Source of the DNA: Geobacter sp. | GTDB taxonomy: Bacteria; Desulfobacterota; Desulfuromonadia; Geobacterales; Geobacteraceae | Reading direction: 5' to 3' | Length of the DNA stretch: 64,000 nucleotides | Assembly: GCA_016177775.1 (NCBI GenBank) | Contig: JACOUQ010000037.1 | Location: forward strand, 124,001-188,000 | Shown: piece after piece, positions 50,049 to 59,724 of the stretch | Layout of the letters: each line of letters opens with the position of its first letter | How positions within the stretch are numbered: the stretch's first letter is position 1 | Made by a program: the position numbers and the translations under genes | Notes under the pieces: model-generated | What the model was told of the DNA's origin: nothing | What the model saw: the letters and a program-made list of their open reading frames with translations, nothing else | Database searches by the model: none

Positions 50049-50178
50049 TGTAAGCATGAATCTTGCTAATCGGCCTGAATCACATTCCCGGCAGGGGGGT
50101 GATGAAATCGCGGATGGCAAAGAAATAAAGAGAGGCATTTTCAAAGCAGCTATCCATCAACGAGAGGAGGTAGGACAA

Positions 50179-50373
50179 ATGAATTACCTGAATGAACTGT
50201 ACTGCAGAATCATCGGCTCCATCAGAAGCGAAAAAGGTCAGACACTCGTGGAATACGCGTTGCTGCTGGTGCTCATCGCCATCGTGGTCATCGCCATTGT
50301 AACCGCAGTCGGCCGGTCCACATGCAATGTGTACAGTGCTGTCAACTCGGCGCTGCAGCCGCCTGCCAGCTAA
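50179..50373 (+). CDS. flp: Flp/Fap type IVb pilin
   Basis: The protein has 64 residues from ATG 50179, behind GAGGAGGT. The class III leader ends at Gly20 with cleavage before QTLVEYALLL. Glu25 and Tyr26 are the Flp hallmarks, and a single hydrophobic helix follows. It is the structural subunit of the Tad pilus. One cysteine lies after the helix (TCNVYS). Confidence 0.95.
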   Translation: MNYLNELYCRIIGSIRSEKGQTLVEYALLLVLIAIVVIAIVTAVGRSTCNVYSAVNSALQPPAS

Positions 50374-50386
50374 TCGGCGGCAGATT

Positions 50387-50475
50387 GGGACAGAGGGGGA
50401 AACCCCTCTGTCCCTACAGTTTCAATGTAGGAGCAGGCTCAGCCCGCGATAATCGCGCCTGAAGGCGGCTCCTAC
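50387..50475. repeat. hairpin plus GTAGGAGC-type repeat
   Basis: GGGACAGAGGGG (50387-50398) pairs with CCCCTCTGTCCC (50403-50414). Next to it is a 49-bp unit (50427-50475) from GTAGGAGC to GGCTCCTAC. It lies between flp and tadE. The first hairpin could stabilise or end the abundant pilin message. Confidence 0.8.
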
Positions 50476-50525
50476 GTGGAATTGGAATGGATCAATAACG
50501 TTATCCAGTCCCCAAGGTGACTTTC

Positions 50526-51017
50526 ATGCATATTCAGAACAACAAAGGACAGACCCTGGTTGAAACCGCCCTGATTCTCATATTTCTGATGCTTGTAATC
50601 ATCGGCATCATGGAATTCGGCAGGGCCATGTATTTCAAGAACACTGCCAACAACGCGGCCAGAGGGATAGCCAGAATCGCGGTTGTTACCCCTAACCTTA
50701 CCGCCAATACATCAACGAGTCCTGACGTGGATTATACAGCGAATTGTGGCTCGGTCGATTGTTCTTCCGCAGGAGGGGGAAGCATCCTGTTCGGTACACT
50801 TACCGATAAAGATGTCTGTTGCCGATTTGCAACAATAGTCAAGGGCCCGGTCGATATAGATATAGATATTTATGATCAAACTGGAAACGCCAGATCAGGA
50901 AATGCCCAGACTGGCGATACGGTATATGTCAGTGTCACAATCCCGTTCGAATCTCTAACCAGGCTTATAACGATTTCGCCTACTCTCGTCGGAGAGGCGT
51001 CGATGCGCTATGAATAA
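50526..51017 (+). CDS. tadE: TadE-like minor pseudopilin
   Basis: The protein has 163 residues from ATG 50526, with AAGGTGA upstream; a GTG three codons earlier is an alternative. The N-terminus NNKGQTLVETALI repeats the pilin processing site (Gly8, Glu13) and leads into one hydrophobic helix and the TadE block MEFGRAMYFKNTANNAARG. It is probably processed by the pilin peptidase and assembled at the pilus base or tip. Confidence 0.88.
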   Translation: MHIQNNKGQTLVETALILIFLMLVIIGIMEFGRAMYFKNTANNAARGIARIAVVTPNLTANTSTSPDVDYTANCGSVDCSSAGGGSILFGTLTDKDVCCRFATIVKGPVDIDIDIYDQTGNARSGNAQTGDTVYVSVTIPFESLTRLITISPTLVGEASMRYE

Positions 51018-51056
51018 AAAACTCGAATCCAAAACAGTCAAGGAGGGAGGAGTATT

Positions 51057-51938
51057 ATGAGCCGACACAGGGCACTAATCATCGTGACGCTGGTTGCTCT
51101 GGTCTTTGCAGGACTGGCGACCTGGGGCATCGTCACCTTCATGCAAAGAGAATCGCTTAAAGCGAAGGGCGCCGGCCAGGCGGAGCGGATAGTCGTGGCC
51201 GCGGCAGACCTCCCCATTGGCACCAAGCTCGATGCGAGCCAACTGAAGCTGGTCGGCTGGCCCAAGGACAGCATTCCCCAAGGGAGCTTCACCGACCCGA
51301 ACGCTATTGCCGGCAGAATCATTATCCGGCAGATCAGCGCGGGAGACGTCATAACCGAGCCGAAGCTGATTCCCAAGGAAGGCGCGCAGGCTGCCGGCCT
51401 CATGACCTATATCGTCCCCAAGGGGCATCGCGCGGTTACCGTTGCGGTCAACGAGGTCGCGGGCGTGGCCGGCTTCCTGGCCCCGCACAACAGGGTGGAC
51501 GTGGTCGTAACGACAACTCCGACCGGCGCCCCGGAACCGCTAAGCAAGATCGTTCTTCAGGACGTGACGATTCTGGCAACCGGTCAGATAACCGAGCAGA
51601 AGGAAGGGAAACCGGTGGTTGTCCCCACTGTCACGCTCGACCTGGTACCTGATGACGCCGAAAAACTGGTGCTTGCTTCATCCAAGGGAACCCTGCAACT
51701 GCTGCTGCGGAATATCGTCGACACAGAAACCGTGGACGCCAAGGGCGCGACCATAGGGAAGGTTTTGGGCGTAAGGCCGGTTTCTTCTGCACCGGCACGG
51801 GTGTCGAGAAAAGGCAAACGGCAAGCGCCCGTAGCCAAGGCCCCCACAAAACCGGCCGGCCCCCCACCCTACTCGGTGGAGATGATCAAGGGCACCACGA
51901 AATCCACGCGTGAATTCGTCCCGGAAGAAGGACAATAA
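51057..51938 (+). CDS. cpaB: Flp pilus assembly protein CpaB/RcpC
   Basis: The protein has 293 residues. An N-terminal membrane anchor (IVTLVALVFAGLATWGIV) is followed by the SAF domain (IVVAAADLPIGTKLDASQL, then GRIIIRQISAGDVIT) and the CpaB C-terminal domain. It works in the periplasm with the secretin. ATG behind GGAGGGAGGAG. Confidence 0.92.
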   Translation: MSRHRALIIVTLVALVFAGLATWGIVTFMQRESLKAKGAGQAERIVVAAADLPIGTKLDASQLKLVGWPKDSIPQGSFTDPNAIAGRIIIRQISAGDVITEPKLIPKEGAQAAGLMTYIVPKGHRAVTVAVNEVAGVAGFLAPHNRVDVVVTTTPTGAPEPLSKIVLQDVTILATGQITEQKEGKPVVVPTVTLDLVPDDAEKLVLASSKGTLQLLLRNIVDTETVDAKGATIGKVLGVRPVSSAPARVSRKGKRQAPVAKAPTKPAGPPPYSVEMIKGTTKSTREFVPEEGQ

Positions 51939-51963
51939 TTACATAAAATTGCGAGGTACGACT

Positions 51964-53316
51964 ATGAACCCGGTCAGAAAAAAATCATGGATTACCCTCG
52001 TTATTGCCCTCGCCTTCACTCTAGTGTCGGCAGTGGCCAGCTTCGGGGGAGTCCCGACAGAGGTTGTCGTCAACAAGAGCACCATTCTCAACTTGGGCAA
52101 GCCGGCCGAAAGGATATCCATCACGAACCCGGCCATTGCCGATATAGTCCTGATCTCACCTCGCCAGGTGCAGATCAACGGACTGGCAACCGGCACGACA
52201 TCCCTGATCGTCTGGGAGAAGGGTGCGGCCAAACCTACCTTTTTCGACATTGCCGTTGTCGGCGATACGAGCATGATCGAGGCACAGATCAAGGATGTCG
52301 CGCCGAACGACACCATTACCGCCGCCTATGTCAAGGACTCCCTGATTCTCACCGGCAAGGCCTCCAGCGAGTTTGTCGCAGCCAAGGCGGTGCAAATCGC
52401 CCAGGCGTATTCAGCCAAGGTCATTAACCAGATACAGGTGGAGGTTCCACAGGTTCTCCTGGAGGTAAAGGTTGCCCAGGTTGACAAGAACGCCCTCAGG
52501 CAACTCGGTGTCAGCGGCCTTATCAAGGGGAACACCGCAGAGGGATTCTACAACATCATCGGCGCGCCCCAGGGTGGCTCGACCGTAACTACATCGGGTG
52601 GAGCAACCACTGTCTCATCAGGAACAGGCACGGGCATAGCTGGTAATGTACCGGCGCTTGGCACCTACAACCCGCTGAATGCCTTCCAGGCTGGTGTTTC
52701 CTACTTCCCTGCCGGCATTGGCGCGGTTATCCAAGCTCTGGCAACCAAGGGCATGGCCAAGATTCTTGCCGAACCGAATCTCTTGGTCAAGAGCGGGCAG
52801 AAAGGCGAGTTTCTGGCAGGGAGCAAGATACCCTACAACATCGTGACCAGCACCGGCGGTACCGCGACCACATCCATCGTATTCCAGGACGTCGGGGTCA
52901 AGTTGAATTTTGCTCCGGTAGTCCAGGATAACGGCGTGATAACCCTCAAGATTGATCCTGCTGAAGTTAGCAGTATATCCGGGACCCTTCAGGTGAACGG
53001 CTACCCGATCATCGACACCAGGAGCGTCAAGACCGAAGTTGAGCTGAGAGAAGGTGAAGGGTTGGTGATGGCCGGTCTTCTGCAGGAAGACGAAATAAGG
53101 ACCATGTCGAAGATTCCGCTTCTCGGGGACATCCCGATACTTGGCGCCCTCTTCCGCTCTACGCAAAAAGAGTTGAAGGAAAAAGAGCTGGTGTTCTTTG
53201 TCACTCCGAAAATCATCAAGCCGATGACTCCTGGCACGAAGCCGGCATTCCCGACCGACAACCGCCCGACCGCCGAGGAAAAGCGTGAGTTGAACTGGGT
53301 GCCTACGATACCGTGA
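51964..53316 (+). CDS. cpaC: Flp pilus secretin CpaC/RcpA
   Basis: The protein has 450 residues from ATG 51964 (MNPVRKKSW), behind GCGAGGTACG. A signal peptide precedes the pilus N-domain (VVNKSTILNLGKPAERISI, INGLATGTTSLIVWE) and the secretin domain (ILAEPNLLVKSGQKGEFLAG to LREGEGLVMAGLL). It forms the outer-membrane pore. A repeat lies just behind it. Confidence 0.93.
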   Translation: MNPVRKKSWITLVIALAFTLVSAVASFGGVPTEVVVNKSTILNLGKPAERISITNPAIADIVLISPRQVQINGLATGTTSLIVWEKGAAKPTFFDIAVVGDTSMIEAQIKDVAPNDTITAAYVKDSLILTGKASSEFVAAKAVQIAQAYSAKVINQIQVEVPQVLLEVKVAQVDKNALRQLGVSGLIKGNTAEGFYNIIGAPQGGSTVTTSGGATTVSSGTGTGIAGNVPALGTYNPLNAFQAGVSYFPAGIGAVIQALATKGMAKILAEPNLLVKSGQKGEFLAGSKIPYNIVTSTGGTATTSIVFQDVGVKLNFAPVVQDNGVITLKIDPAEVSSISGTLQVNGYPIIDTRSVKTEVELREGEGLVMAGLLQEDEIRTMSKIPLLGDIPILGALFRSTQKELKEKELVFFVTPKIIKPMTPGTKPAFPTDNRPTAEEKRELNWVPTIP

Positions 53317-53320
53317 TGTT

Positions 53321-53395
53321 GTAGGGATACCCCTTGCGGGTATCCAGATTTCGGGCACCCGCAAGGACCCTGACGGGCCTAAAGGGTGCCCCTAC
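53321..53395. repeat. 75-bp GTAGGG/CCTAC palindromic repeat
   Basis: The outer ends GTAGGG and GCCCCTAC recall the copies at 23645 and 29265, with different inner stems (GGATACCC with GGGTATCC, GGGCACCC with GGGTGCCC). It fills the cpaC-tadG gap. Confidence 0.8.
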
Positions 53396-53441
53396 AAAAC
53401 CCATCACAGATTCAGAAATAACAAACACCATGGGGCCTGCG

Positions 53442-54611
53442 ATGAAGATATTCAAATCGGGAAATAAGAAAGGGATAGCGCTGGTTTACATCGCGATCCT
53501 GATCGTGATGCTCATCGGCTTCCTGGGCTTGGCAATCGACATTGGCTACATGTACAGCGTCAAGGGGCAGCTACAGAATGCCGCCGATGCGGCTGCCTTG
53601 GCAGGGGCAGCGAAGATAAACCCGGCTGACCTCACCTTCAACCAATACAGCGCAAGGTCAGCTGCCGTATCATTCGCGGCAAAAAATACCGCAGCCAGGG
53701 AAAGCGTGGCTGTTGCATCTACACCCCCTACCAATACTTTGTCCGACGCTTTCGTAAGTGGAGGTAACGACATAACATTCGGGAATTGGAACTTTAAGAA
53801 CTATTCAGCAGGCAGAACTCCTATCAATGCCATTCAAGTAAGAACACGCCGATCTGTACCTGGCGCAGATGCCGCAAATCAGGGACAAGTCGCCACTTTT
53901 CTCGGAAGAATATTTGCCCTTTTGGGTGTAGGTCCAGGGGTTCCTTTCATGAGTCCGGGAGCTGAAGCTGTCGCTTTTCGGAAACCGCTTGGGTTACCAG
54001 GGATAACCATCTGCATCGACACATGCGCATTGTCCAACACAAACCTGTATTTTCAAGATCCACCAGGAATACCAGATGTGCAAAAGGTAGCTTGGACTTC
54101 TTTCAGATGCGAGCAAGCACCGAATATAGGCAAAAACGGGGATGTCGTTGACTTAATATGGGGGCGGAAAAAAGTATCCAGCCTGTGTGATCTGTGTATA
54201 ACAACCAACAACGGACCCGGCGAGGCATTCAAGGAACTTGAAGTTGCATTTGCGGATAGGAATTATGAAAAAGATAGTAAAACATTTGATCCTGTAACCG
54301 GAGCGGTTACATCATGGACTGTCGCGGTTCCGGTCGTGGATCGTAGATGTGCGGATGGATATAATCCAAACACTTGCCTAGGTGTAGCTTGTGATCCGCC
54401 TGGCGTACCGCCAAATCCTTGTACTAATGCCTGCCCGCCAAGCGCTCAGGGCAAAAACGAAAGATACCACGTACAGCGAGTTGCCACTATGGTGATAACA
54501 GGTACATTGCGGACACCAGATGATAAAAGAGGGTTCAGCATATCAACTCTATTTTGCGTTGAATGTCCCACGGGCCTGCCATTGGGCAAGGGCGTCGCGC
54601 TAGTTCGTTAA
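53442..54611 (+). CDS. tadG: TadG-like protein, cysteine-rich
   Basis: The protein has 389 residues from ATG 53442; ATG 53430 is possible. The N-terminus KKGIALVYIAIL is pilin-like, then AIDIGYMYSVKGQLQNAADAAALAGAA is the TadG N-domain. The C-terminal ~200 residues are rich in cysteine (CIDTC, LCDLC, and a CADGYNPNTCLGVAC then CTNAC stretch). This suggests disulfides or metal binding, and the DNA there is more AT-rich than its neighbours. It is probably a periplasmic pilus-base or tip protein. It is tandem with a second TadG. Confidence 0.82.
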   Translation: MKIFKSGNKKGIALVYIAILIVMLIGFLGLAIDIGYMYSVKGQLQNAADAAALAGAAKINPADLTFNQYSARSAAVSFAAKNTAARESVAVASTPPTNTLSDAFVSGGNDITFGNWNFKNYSAGRTPINAIQVRTRRSVPGADAANQGQVATFLGRIFALLGVGPGVPFMSPGAEAVAFRKPLGLPGITICIDTCALSNTNLYFQDPPGIPDVQKVAWTSFRCEQAPNIGKNGDVVDLIWGRKKVSSLCDLCITTNNGPGEAFKELEVAFADRNYEKDSKTFDPVTGAVTSWTVAVPVVDRRCADGYNPNTCLGVACDPPGVPPNPCTNACPPSAQGKNERYHVQRVATMVITGTLRTPDDKRGFSISTLFCVECPTGLPLGKGVALVR

Positions 54612-54660
54612 CAAGTTCTATTTGAATAAAATGCTCTTGAAGGCACAATGGGTATCAAAG

Positions 54661-56172
54661 ATGAACATTAACAAATTACATAACCCCCTAAACAACAACA
54701 AAGGCATCACGATCGTCCTCGTCGCCATCCTGCTGTTCGTCCTGGTCGGCTTCGTCGGCCTGGCGCTCGATATCAGCTACATGTACGTCGTCAAGGGACA
54801 GCTGCAGAATGCCGCAGACGCCGGGGCGCTGGCAGGGGCTGCCAAGCTGAACGAGGCGTACGGCTCGGCCCCTTGTGATCCGTCCCTGTATTTGAGTTCC
54901 GTAAAAACGGAAGCCAAAAGGATCTCTGAACAGAACAACGCGGCCGGAACGTCATTGTCCGGGGCCGTAGAGTTGACTGCAGGTGTAAACGAACTGACTG
55001 ACGATAACGACATAACCATCGGCTTCTGGGATTCGGCAACTGCTACCTACACGCCGACCATGACCAACCCCAACGCGGTGCAGGTGAGAGTCAGGAGAAC
55101 AACGCAATCCCCCTTGGGACAGGTAAGGCTGTTCATCAGCAGGGTGCTCGGATGGGAAACAATGGGGACAGCGGCCGAGGCAGTGGCGGATTCCGAGCCG
55201 GCGTCTTTAGCACCGATAGTCGTCAACGAATATTGGCTCGACAAAGAGGTAATGAACAGAAAAGACCCTAGCGACCCTATTTGGAAAAATAATCCACAGG
55301 TTCCTTATGCCAAGGAAGTACACGCATATCCAAACAGTTTTGTCAGAGATACCTCCATCGGCCCTATTTATGGGACCGAAAAGGCCTTCGGCAAAATCTT
55401 TGCGATCCTGGGGAGCCAGGCAAACTCCAATGTCCCGGCGAGCGAGGTAGGAGGAGACCAGGCAATTAACGGATTCGTAAACCTCAACTTCAGGAGCAGC
55501 AGCTATGATGCTGTCGAAGGAACATGGTATCAGTTGGGTTTTGGGGCCAAGGCTGTTGAAGACTGCTATCCCTCTGTTAATGTCTTCGACGGGCCATTAG
55601 CCAAAATCACCCAGGGAGATGTCAGGTCAACAAGTGATCTGGCGATGCAATATCTCGTCAATGGTTACGATTATGTTCCCCCTACTGCCGTAAAGGAAAA
55701 ATACACGGATAAATACTACCTGACAGAATACACCAAACCCAATACCTCCGATAAACCTTATGCAACGGTTGCCCATATGGAGACCAGCGGAAAGGTGTCA
55801 CTTAATCAGGAAGTCGACGGGAAAAGTTTTCAAGATGTTTATCCTCCGGGCGAGCAAATTGTTGCAATGGTGTACGACGGCACTTTTAATACGGACCATG
55901 ACCCGAAAATGCCCAATGCCGTGACCGTGGTTGGTTACGTCCTTCTCCAGATAGACGGATACTCAAGTAAAGAACCTTCCCAAATGACGGAAGCTGACAA
56001 AAAAACAATAAAGACCGGTTTTTGGGGGAATAATGGCAATACCGCCTATGCCCATGCCGTGGCGCCGATGATAGAAGGGGGCCGCCCTTTCTCGGAATTG
56101 TACCCCGAAATCAACGGACTCCGTTGGAGAGGCGGCAAGGTCAGGCTGGTAATGAATCGAGGGATTTTCTAA
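54661..56172 (+). CDS. tadG: Second TadG-like protein
   Basis: The protein has 503 residues from ATG 54661 (MNINKLHNPLNNNKG); in-frame starts at 54622 and 54631 exist and none has a good ribosome site. It has the same N-domain as the preceding gene (KGITIVLVAILL, ALDISYMYVVKGQLQNAADA). The C-terminal 300 residues are unlike it and poor in cysteine. It is probably a paralog with a different exposed domain. Confidence 0.8.
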   Translation: MNINKLHNPLNNNKGITIVLVAILLFVLVGFVGLALDISYMYVVKGQLQNAADAGALAGAAKLNEAYGSAPCDPSLYLSSVKTEAKRISEQNNAAGTSLSGAVELTAGVNELTDDNDITIGFWDSATATYTPTMTNPNAVQVRVRRTTQSPLGQVRLFISRVLGWETMGTAAEAVADSEPASLAPIVVNEYWLDKEVMNRKDPSDPIWKNNPQVPYAKEVHAYPNSFVRDTSIGPIYGTEKAFGKIFAILGSQANSNVPASEVGGDQAINGFVNLNFRSSSYDAVEGTWYQLGFGAKAVEDCYPSVNVFDGPLAKITQGDVRSTSDLAMQYLVNGYDYVPPTAVKEKYTDKYYLTEYTKPNTSDKPYATVAHMETSGKVSLNQEVDGKSFQDVYPPGEQIVAMVYDGTFNTDHDPKMPNAVTVVGYVLLQIDGYSSKEPSQMTEADKKTIKTGFWGNNGNTAYAHAVAPMIEGGRPFSELYPEINGLRWRGGKVRLVMNRGIF

Positions 56173-56211
56173 CAGATAAACCAGGCAACCCAAGAAAGGA
56201 TTTACAACCAG

Positions 56212-57348
56212 ATGCCTCCACACGTAACTCACGTAATAATCGATTCCGACAAGGCCTCACGCGACGCCATTGCCGCACTGCTGGTCCCCTTTGGCGACAT
56301 GGTGAAAACCATGGGATCCGTGGATGACTTCAACGAAGGAGTGAGGATAATCCAGTCCACCAACCCCATGGTGGTCATTCTGGATGTGAAGGACCTGGCA
56401 AAGGGGGTTGAAGAGATACACTACCTTCTCTCCCGTTTCCCGAGATTGTCGGTTTTCGTAACAGCAGCGGAAAAGAACCCGGACTGGATTCTCGGCGTTA
56501 TGCGGGCCGGCGCAGTCGCGTATCTCCTGAAACCGGTCGATTCCGCGGAACTGAGCGAAGAGCTGCACAAGGTGGGAAGACTGTGGGTCCAGCCCCCTGC
56601 CGCAAAGCCGGATAAAGCTGGAAAGGTCATCAGTATCTATAATCCCCTCGGCGGCATGGGAACCACCACCATAGCGGTCAATCTGGCCGCGGCTCTTGCC
56701 AGCGAGAACGAGAAAGTGGCCCTGGTCGACCTCAATCTCTTCAGCGGCGATGTCTCTTCCTTCCTGGACGTCAACCCATCCTACACCCTGAGCAGCGTCA
56801 CCACCAACATTGCCCGGCTTGACGCCAGCTTCCTGATAACCGCGATGACGCGCCACGCCTCGGGTGTCTACGTCCTTGCCGAGCCGCTGGAAGTGGAGGA
56901 AACGTTCGATATCACCCCGGAACAGGTGAAACGCGTCCTGGGGATATTGAAAGGCGCGTTCACCTATATCGTCATAGACTCGGGGGGGCATCTCGCCGGT
57001 TGCAACATGGCCGCCTTTGAAAGCTCAGATATGGTGCTGTTCAACACCGTGCTGGGGCTCCCGTCGCTGAAGAACGCCAAGAGATACCTGAGCGCGCTGG
57101 GTAAAAAGGGACTGCGCAAGGACAAGCTGAAGCTCGTGGTCAACAGGTATATCCACAAAGCGGACATACGGGTGGAAGATGCCGAAAAGGTCCTGGATTT
57201 CAAGGTATTCCTGACCATACCCAACGAATATGCCGACGTCGTGGATTCGATAAACAAGGGAATTCCGCTTGTCTCGCTAACGCCCAGATCGGATGTCAGC
57301 AGGGCGATCAAAAACCTGGCGGACATGATAAAGGGGCAAACAGGCTGA
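56212..57348 (+). CDS. tadZ: TadZ/CpaE pilus-localising ATPase-like protein
   Basis: The protein has 378 residues. The N-terminal ~125 form a degenerate receiver-like domain. A MinD/ParA-like domain follows from [16 protein letters not shown] (residues ~139-153). The nucleotide loop reads LGGMGTTT where KGGxGKTT is expected, so both conserved lysines are missing. TadZ proteins place the secretion machine at the pole. ATP binding here may be altered. It overlaps no neighbour, and cpaF follows at 43 bases. Confidence 0.9.
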   Translation: MPPHVTHVIIDSDKASRDAIAALLVPFGDMVKTMGSVDDFNEGVRIIQSTNPMVVILDVKDLAKGVEEIHYLLSRFPRLSVFVTAAEKNPDWILGVMRAGAVAYLLKPVDSAELSEELHKVGRLWVQPPAAKPDKAGKVISIYNPLGGMGTTTIAVNLAAALASENEKVALVDLNLFSGDVSSFLDVNPSYTLSSVTTNIARLDASFLITAMTRHASGVYVLAEPLEVEETFDITPEQVKRVLGILKGAFTYIVIDSGGHLAGCNMAAFESSDMVLFNTVLGLPSLKNAKRYLSALGKKGLRKDKLKLVVNRYIHKADIRVEDAEKVLDFKVFLTIPNEYADVVDSINKGIPLVSLTPRSDVSRAIKNLADMIKGQTG

Positions 57349-57391
57349 ATCGTGCCAAACGTCCGAGGACCATACTAACGGGAGAACAAAT

Positions 57392-58714
57392 ATGCCAATC
57401 ACGAACCCTGATGATCCAATGGAAATGTCATCCATAGGCAAAGACACCCGGTTCTTCCAGGATTTGAAAAGCCGGATTCACCGGCGACTGATCGAGCGGA
57501 TCGATCTCGGGAAAATGGACGTGCTTGAAAGTGGTGAGCTTGCCCGGGAGATCCGGCGCGTAATAGAGTCGCTGATCGCCGAGGAGCGGGTGCCGCTCAA
57601 TCAGCAGGAGCAGGAGCGGCTGATCGTTGAGGTGCAGCACGAAACCTTCGGCCTCGGCCCCATCGAGCCCCTTCTGGCTGACCCGGACATTTCCGACATC
57701 CTGGTCAATAGCAGCTCCAAGGTCTATATAGAGCGTTTCGGCAAGCTGGCAAAGACGGATGTTGTCTTCCGCGACGATGCCCATCTGCTCCAGATTATCG
57801 AGAGGATCGTTTCCAAGGTCGGCAGAAGGATCGACGAATCTTCTCCATTCGTGGACGCCCGGCTGCCGGACGGTTCCAGGGTGAATGCCATTATCCCTCC
57901 CCTGGCCATTGACGGCCCTGCCCTTTCCATTCGGCGGTTCGGCGTGGAGCCACTCAAGATGAATGATCTGATCAGATTCGGTTCCGTGGATGAACGGATA
58001 GCGAAAATACTCGAAGGGGCCGTGAAGACACGGGTCAACATCCTCATTTCCGGCGGTACCGGCACAGGCAAGACAACCCTTCTGAATGCCCTGTCGGAAT
58101 TCATACCGACAACCGAAAGGATCATAAGCATCGAGGATTCCGCCGAGCTCCACCTGAAGCAGGAGCACGTGGTACGCCTGGAAACGCGGCCTCCCAATAT
58201 CGAAGGGAAAGGCGAGGTCACCCAGCGTGATCTGGTGCGAAATGCCCTGCGTATGCGTCCTGACCGCATAATCGTCGGCGAGGTCCGAAGCGGCGAAGCC
58301 CTTGACATGCTCCAGGCGATGAACACCGGTCACGACGGCTCACTCTCCACCATCCACGCCAACACAACACGGGATGCACTGTCAAGGCTGGAGACAATGG
58401 TCCTGATGGCAGGTATGGAGCTCCCGTCGAGGGCCATCAGGGAGCAGGTCGCATCGGCCATCCATATCGTCGTGCAGATCATCAGGTTCCCGGATGGAAC
58501 GAGAAAGCTCGTGAAGCTTTCGGAGATAACAGGAATGGAAGGGAACACAATCGTCATGCAGGATGTCTTTGTCTATAACCAGCGGGGTATCGACAAGGAC
58601 GGAAAAGTGGTCGGGGAATACGTTGCCACCGGCATCCGGCCGCATTTCGTGGAGCGTTTCCGGATTTCCGGCATCGAAATCCCTCCGGGGGTGTTTGAGC
58701 AGCCGGTGGGATAA
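57392..58714 (+). CDS. tadA: Tad secretion ATPase TadA/CpaF
   Basis: The protein has 440 residues. Walker A is [14 protein letters not shown] near residue 221, the Asp box is [11 protein letters not shown], and Walker B and the His box are [20 protein letters not shown] and [10 protein letters not shown]. It is the hexameric motor for pilus extension and retraction. ATG at 57392. Confidence 0.95.
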   Translation: MPITNPDDPMEMSSIGKDTRFFQDLKSRIHRRLIERIDLGKMDVLESGELAREIRRVIESLIAEERVPLNQQEQERLIVEVQHETFGLGPIEPLLADPDISDILVNSSSKVYIERFGKLAKTDVVFRDDAHLLQIIERIVSKVGRRIDESSPFVDARLPDGSRVNAIIPPLAIDGPALSIRRFGVEPLKMNDLIRFGSVDERIAKILEGAVKTRVNILISGGTGTGKTTLLNALSEFIPTTERIISIEDSAELHLKQEHVVRLETRPPNIEGKGEVTQRDLVRNALRMRPDRIIVGEVRSGEALDMLQAMNTGHDGSLSTIHANTTRDALSRLETMVLMAGMELPSRAIREQVASAIHIVVQIIRFPDGTRKLVKLSEITGMEGNTIVMQDVFVYNQRGIDKDGKVVGEYVATGIRPHFVERFRISGIEIPPGVFEQPVG

Positions 58715-58753
58715 AGGATGAAATGTCAAGCTAAACTCTGACAGGGGGAAAAT

Positions 58754-59713
58754 GTGCTACCGATAATATTACTGACATTTTGCGCCATATTCCTGGCTAC
58801 ATTTTCCATTTACCTCGGGTTCGCCGAGGCCAAGGATTCTCCCCGCGCCATCCTGAAAAGGAGGCTTCGGCACCTTGTTGAAACCGGCGAAGGGATACTG
58901 CCGGATGAGTTGAAGGCGGACCTGATCAAAGAGACAACCGCCATGGACCGTTTCATTGCCGGCGTTCCAGCGCTTAGAAAGCTGGAAAGGCTGATCGACC
59001 AGGCAGGGCTCAAAATCTCCCCCATCCGCTTCCTGCTCATTCCCGCGATCCTGCTGGTGATTATCCTTCTCATCGCGTTCATCATCAAAAAATTCCTGCT
59101 GGCAATGATACTCATCGCGCTGTTCGTGCCGGTTATCCCGTTTATTTATCTCTCACATCGCAAAAAAAAGAGGGAGGAAAAATTCACCGAGCAACTGCCG
59201 GACGCTCTCACCATGCTCGCCAGGTCGCTCAGGGCCGGTCACTCCCTTACCGGCGCAGTCGAACTGGTCGGCACGGAAATGCAGGACCCTCTCGGAGAGC
59301 TGTTCAAGACCGCGTATGAACAGCAGAAACTGGGCCTGCGGGTAACCGATTCGATGCAGAGCATTACGGAGCGGATAGAGAGCATCGATCTGCGGTTCAT
59401 GGTGACGGCCCTCAGCATAAATGCCGAGGTCGGAGGGAACCTGGCGGAAATCCTGGACAAGCTGGCGGAGACCATACGCGAACGACTGAGAATACGCCGC
59501 CAGGTGCGGGTCTACACGGCGCAGGGACGCATGTCGGGTTACATCCTTGCAGCCCTCCCGATCGTGACCTTCATACTTTTCAACATCCTGATGCCGGGCT
59601 ACGAAGACGTTCTGGTAAGGGAGAAGGTCGGCAATTACGTGCTGGCATTCGCCGCGTTAATGCAGATCATGGGTTTTCTCTTCATCAGAAAGATCATAAA
59701 CATCCGGATATGA
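58754..59713 (+). CDS. tadB: Tad inner-membrane platform protein TadB
   Basis: The protein has 319 residues from GTG 58754, behind AGGGGG. Membrane helices lie near the N-terminus, at ~95-135 and ~260-315. The T2SF domain has FTEQLPDALTMLARSLRAGHSL. It works with TadC as the base under the ATPase. Confidence 0.92.
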   Translation: MLPIILLTFCAIFLATFSIYLGFAEAKDSPRAILKRRLRHLVETGEGILPDELKADLIKETTAMDRFIAGVPALRKLERLIDQAGLKISPIRFLLIPAILLVIILLIAFIIKKFLLAMILIALFVPVIPFIYLSHRKKKREEKFTEQLPDALTMLARSLRAGHSLTGAVELVGTEMQDPLGELFKTAYEQQKLGLRVTDSMQSITERIESIDLRFMVTALSINAEVGGNLAEILDKLAETIRERLRIRRQVRVYTAQGRMSGYILAALPIVTFILFNILMPGYEDVLVREKVGNYVLAFAALMQIMGFLFIRKIINIRI

Positions 59714-59724
59714 GGTAAACACTT

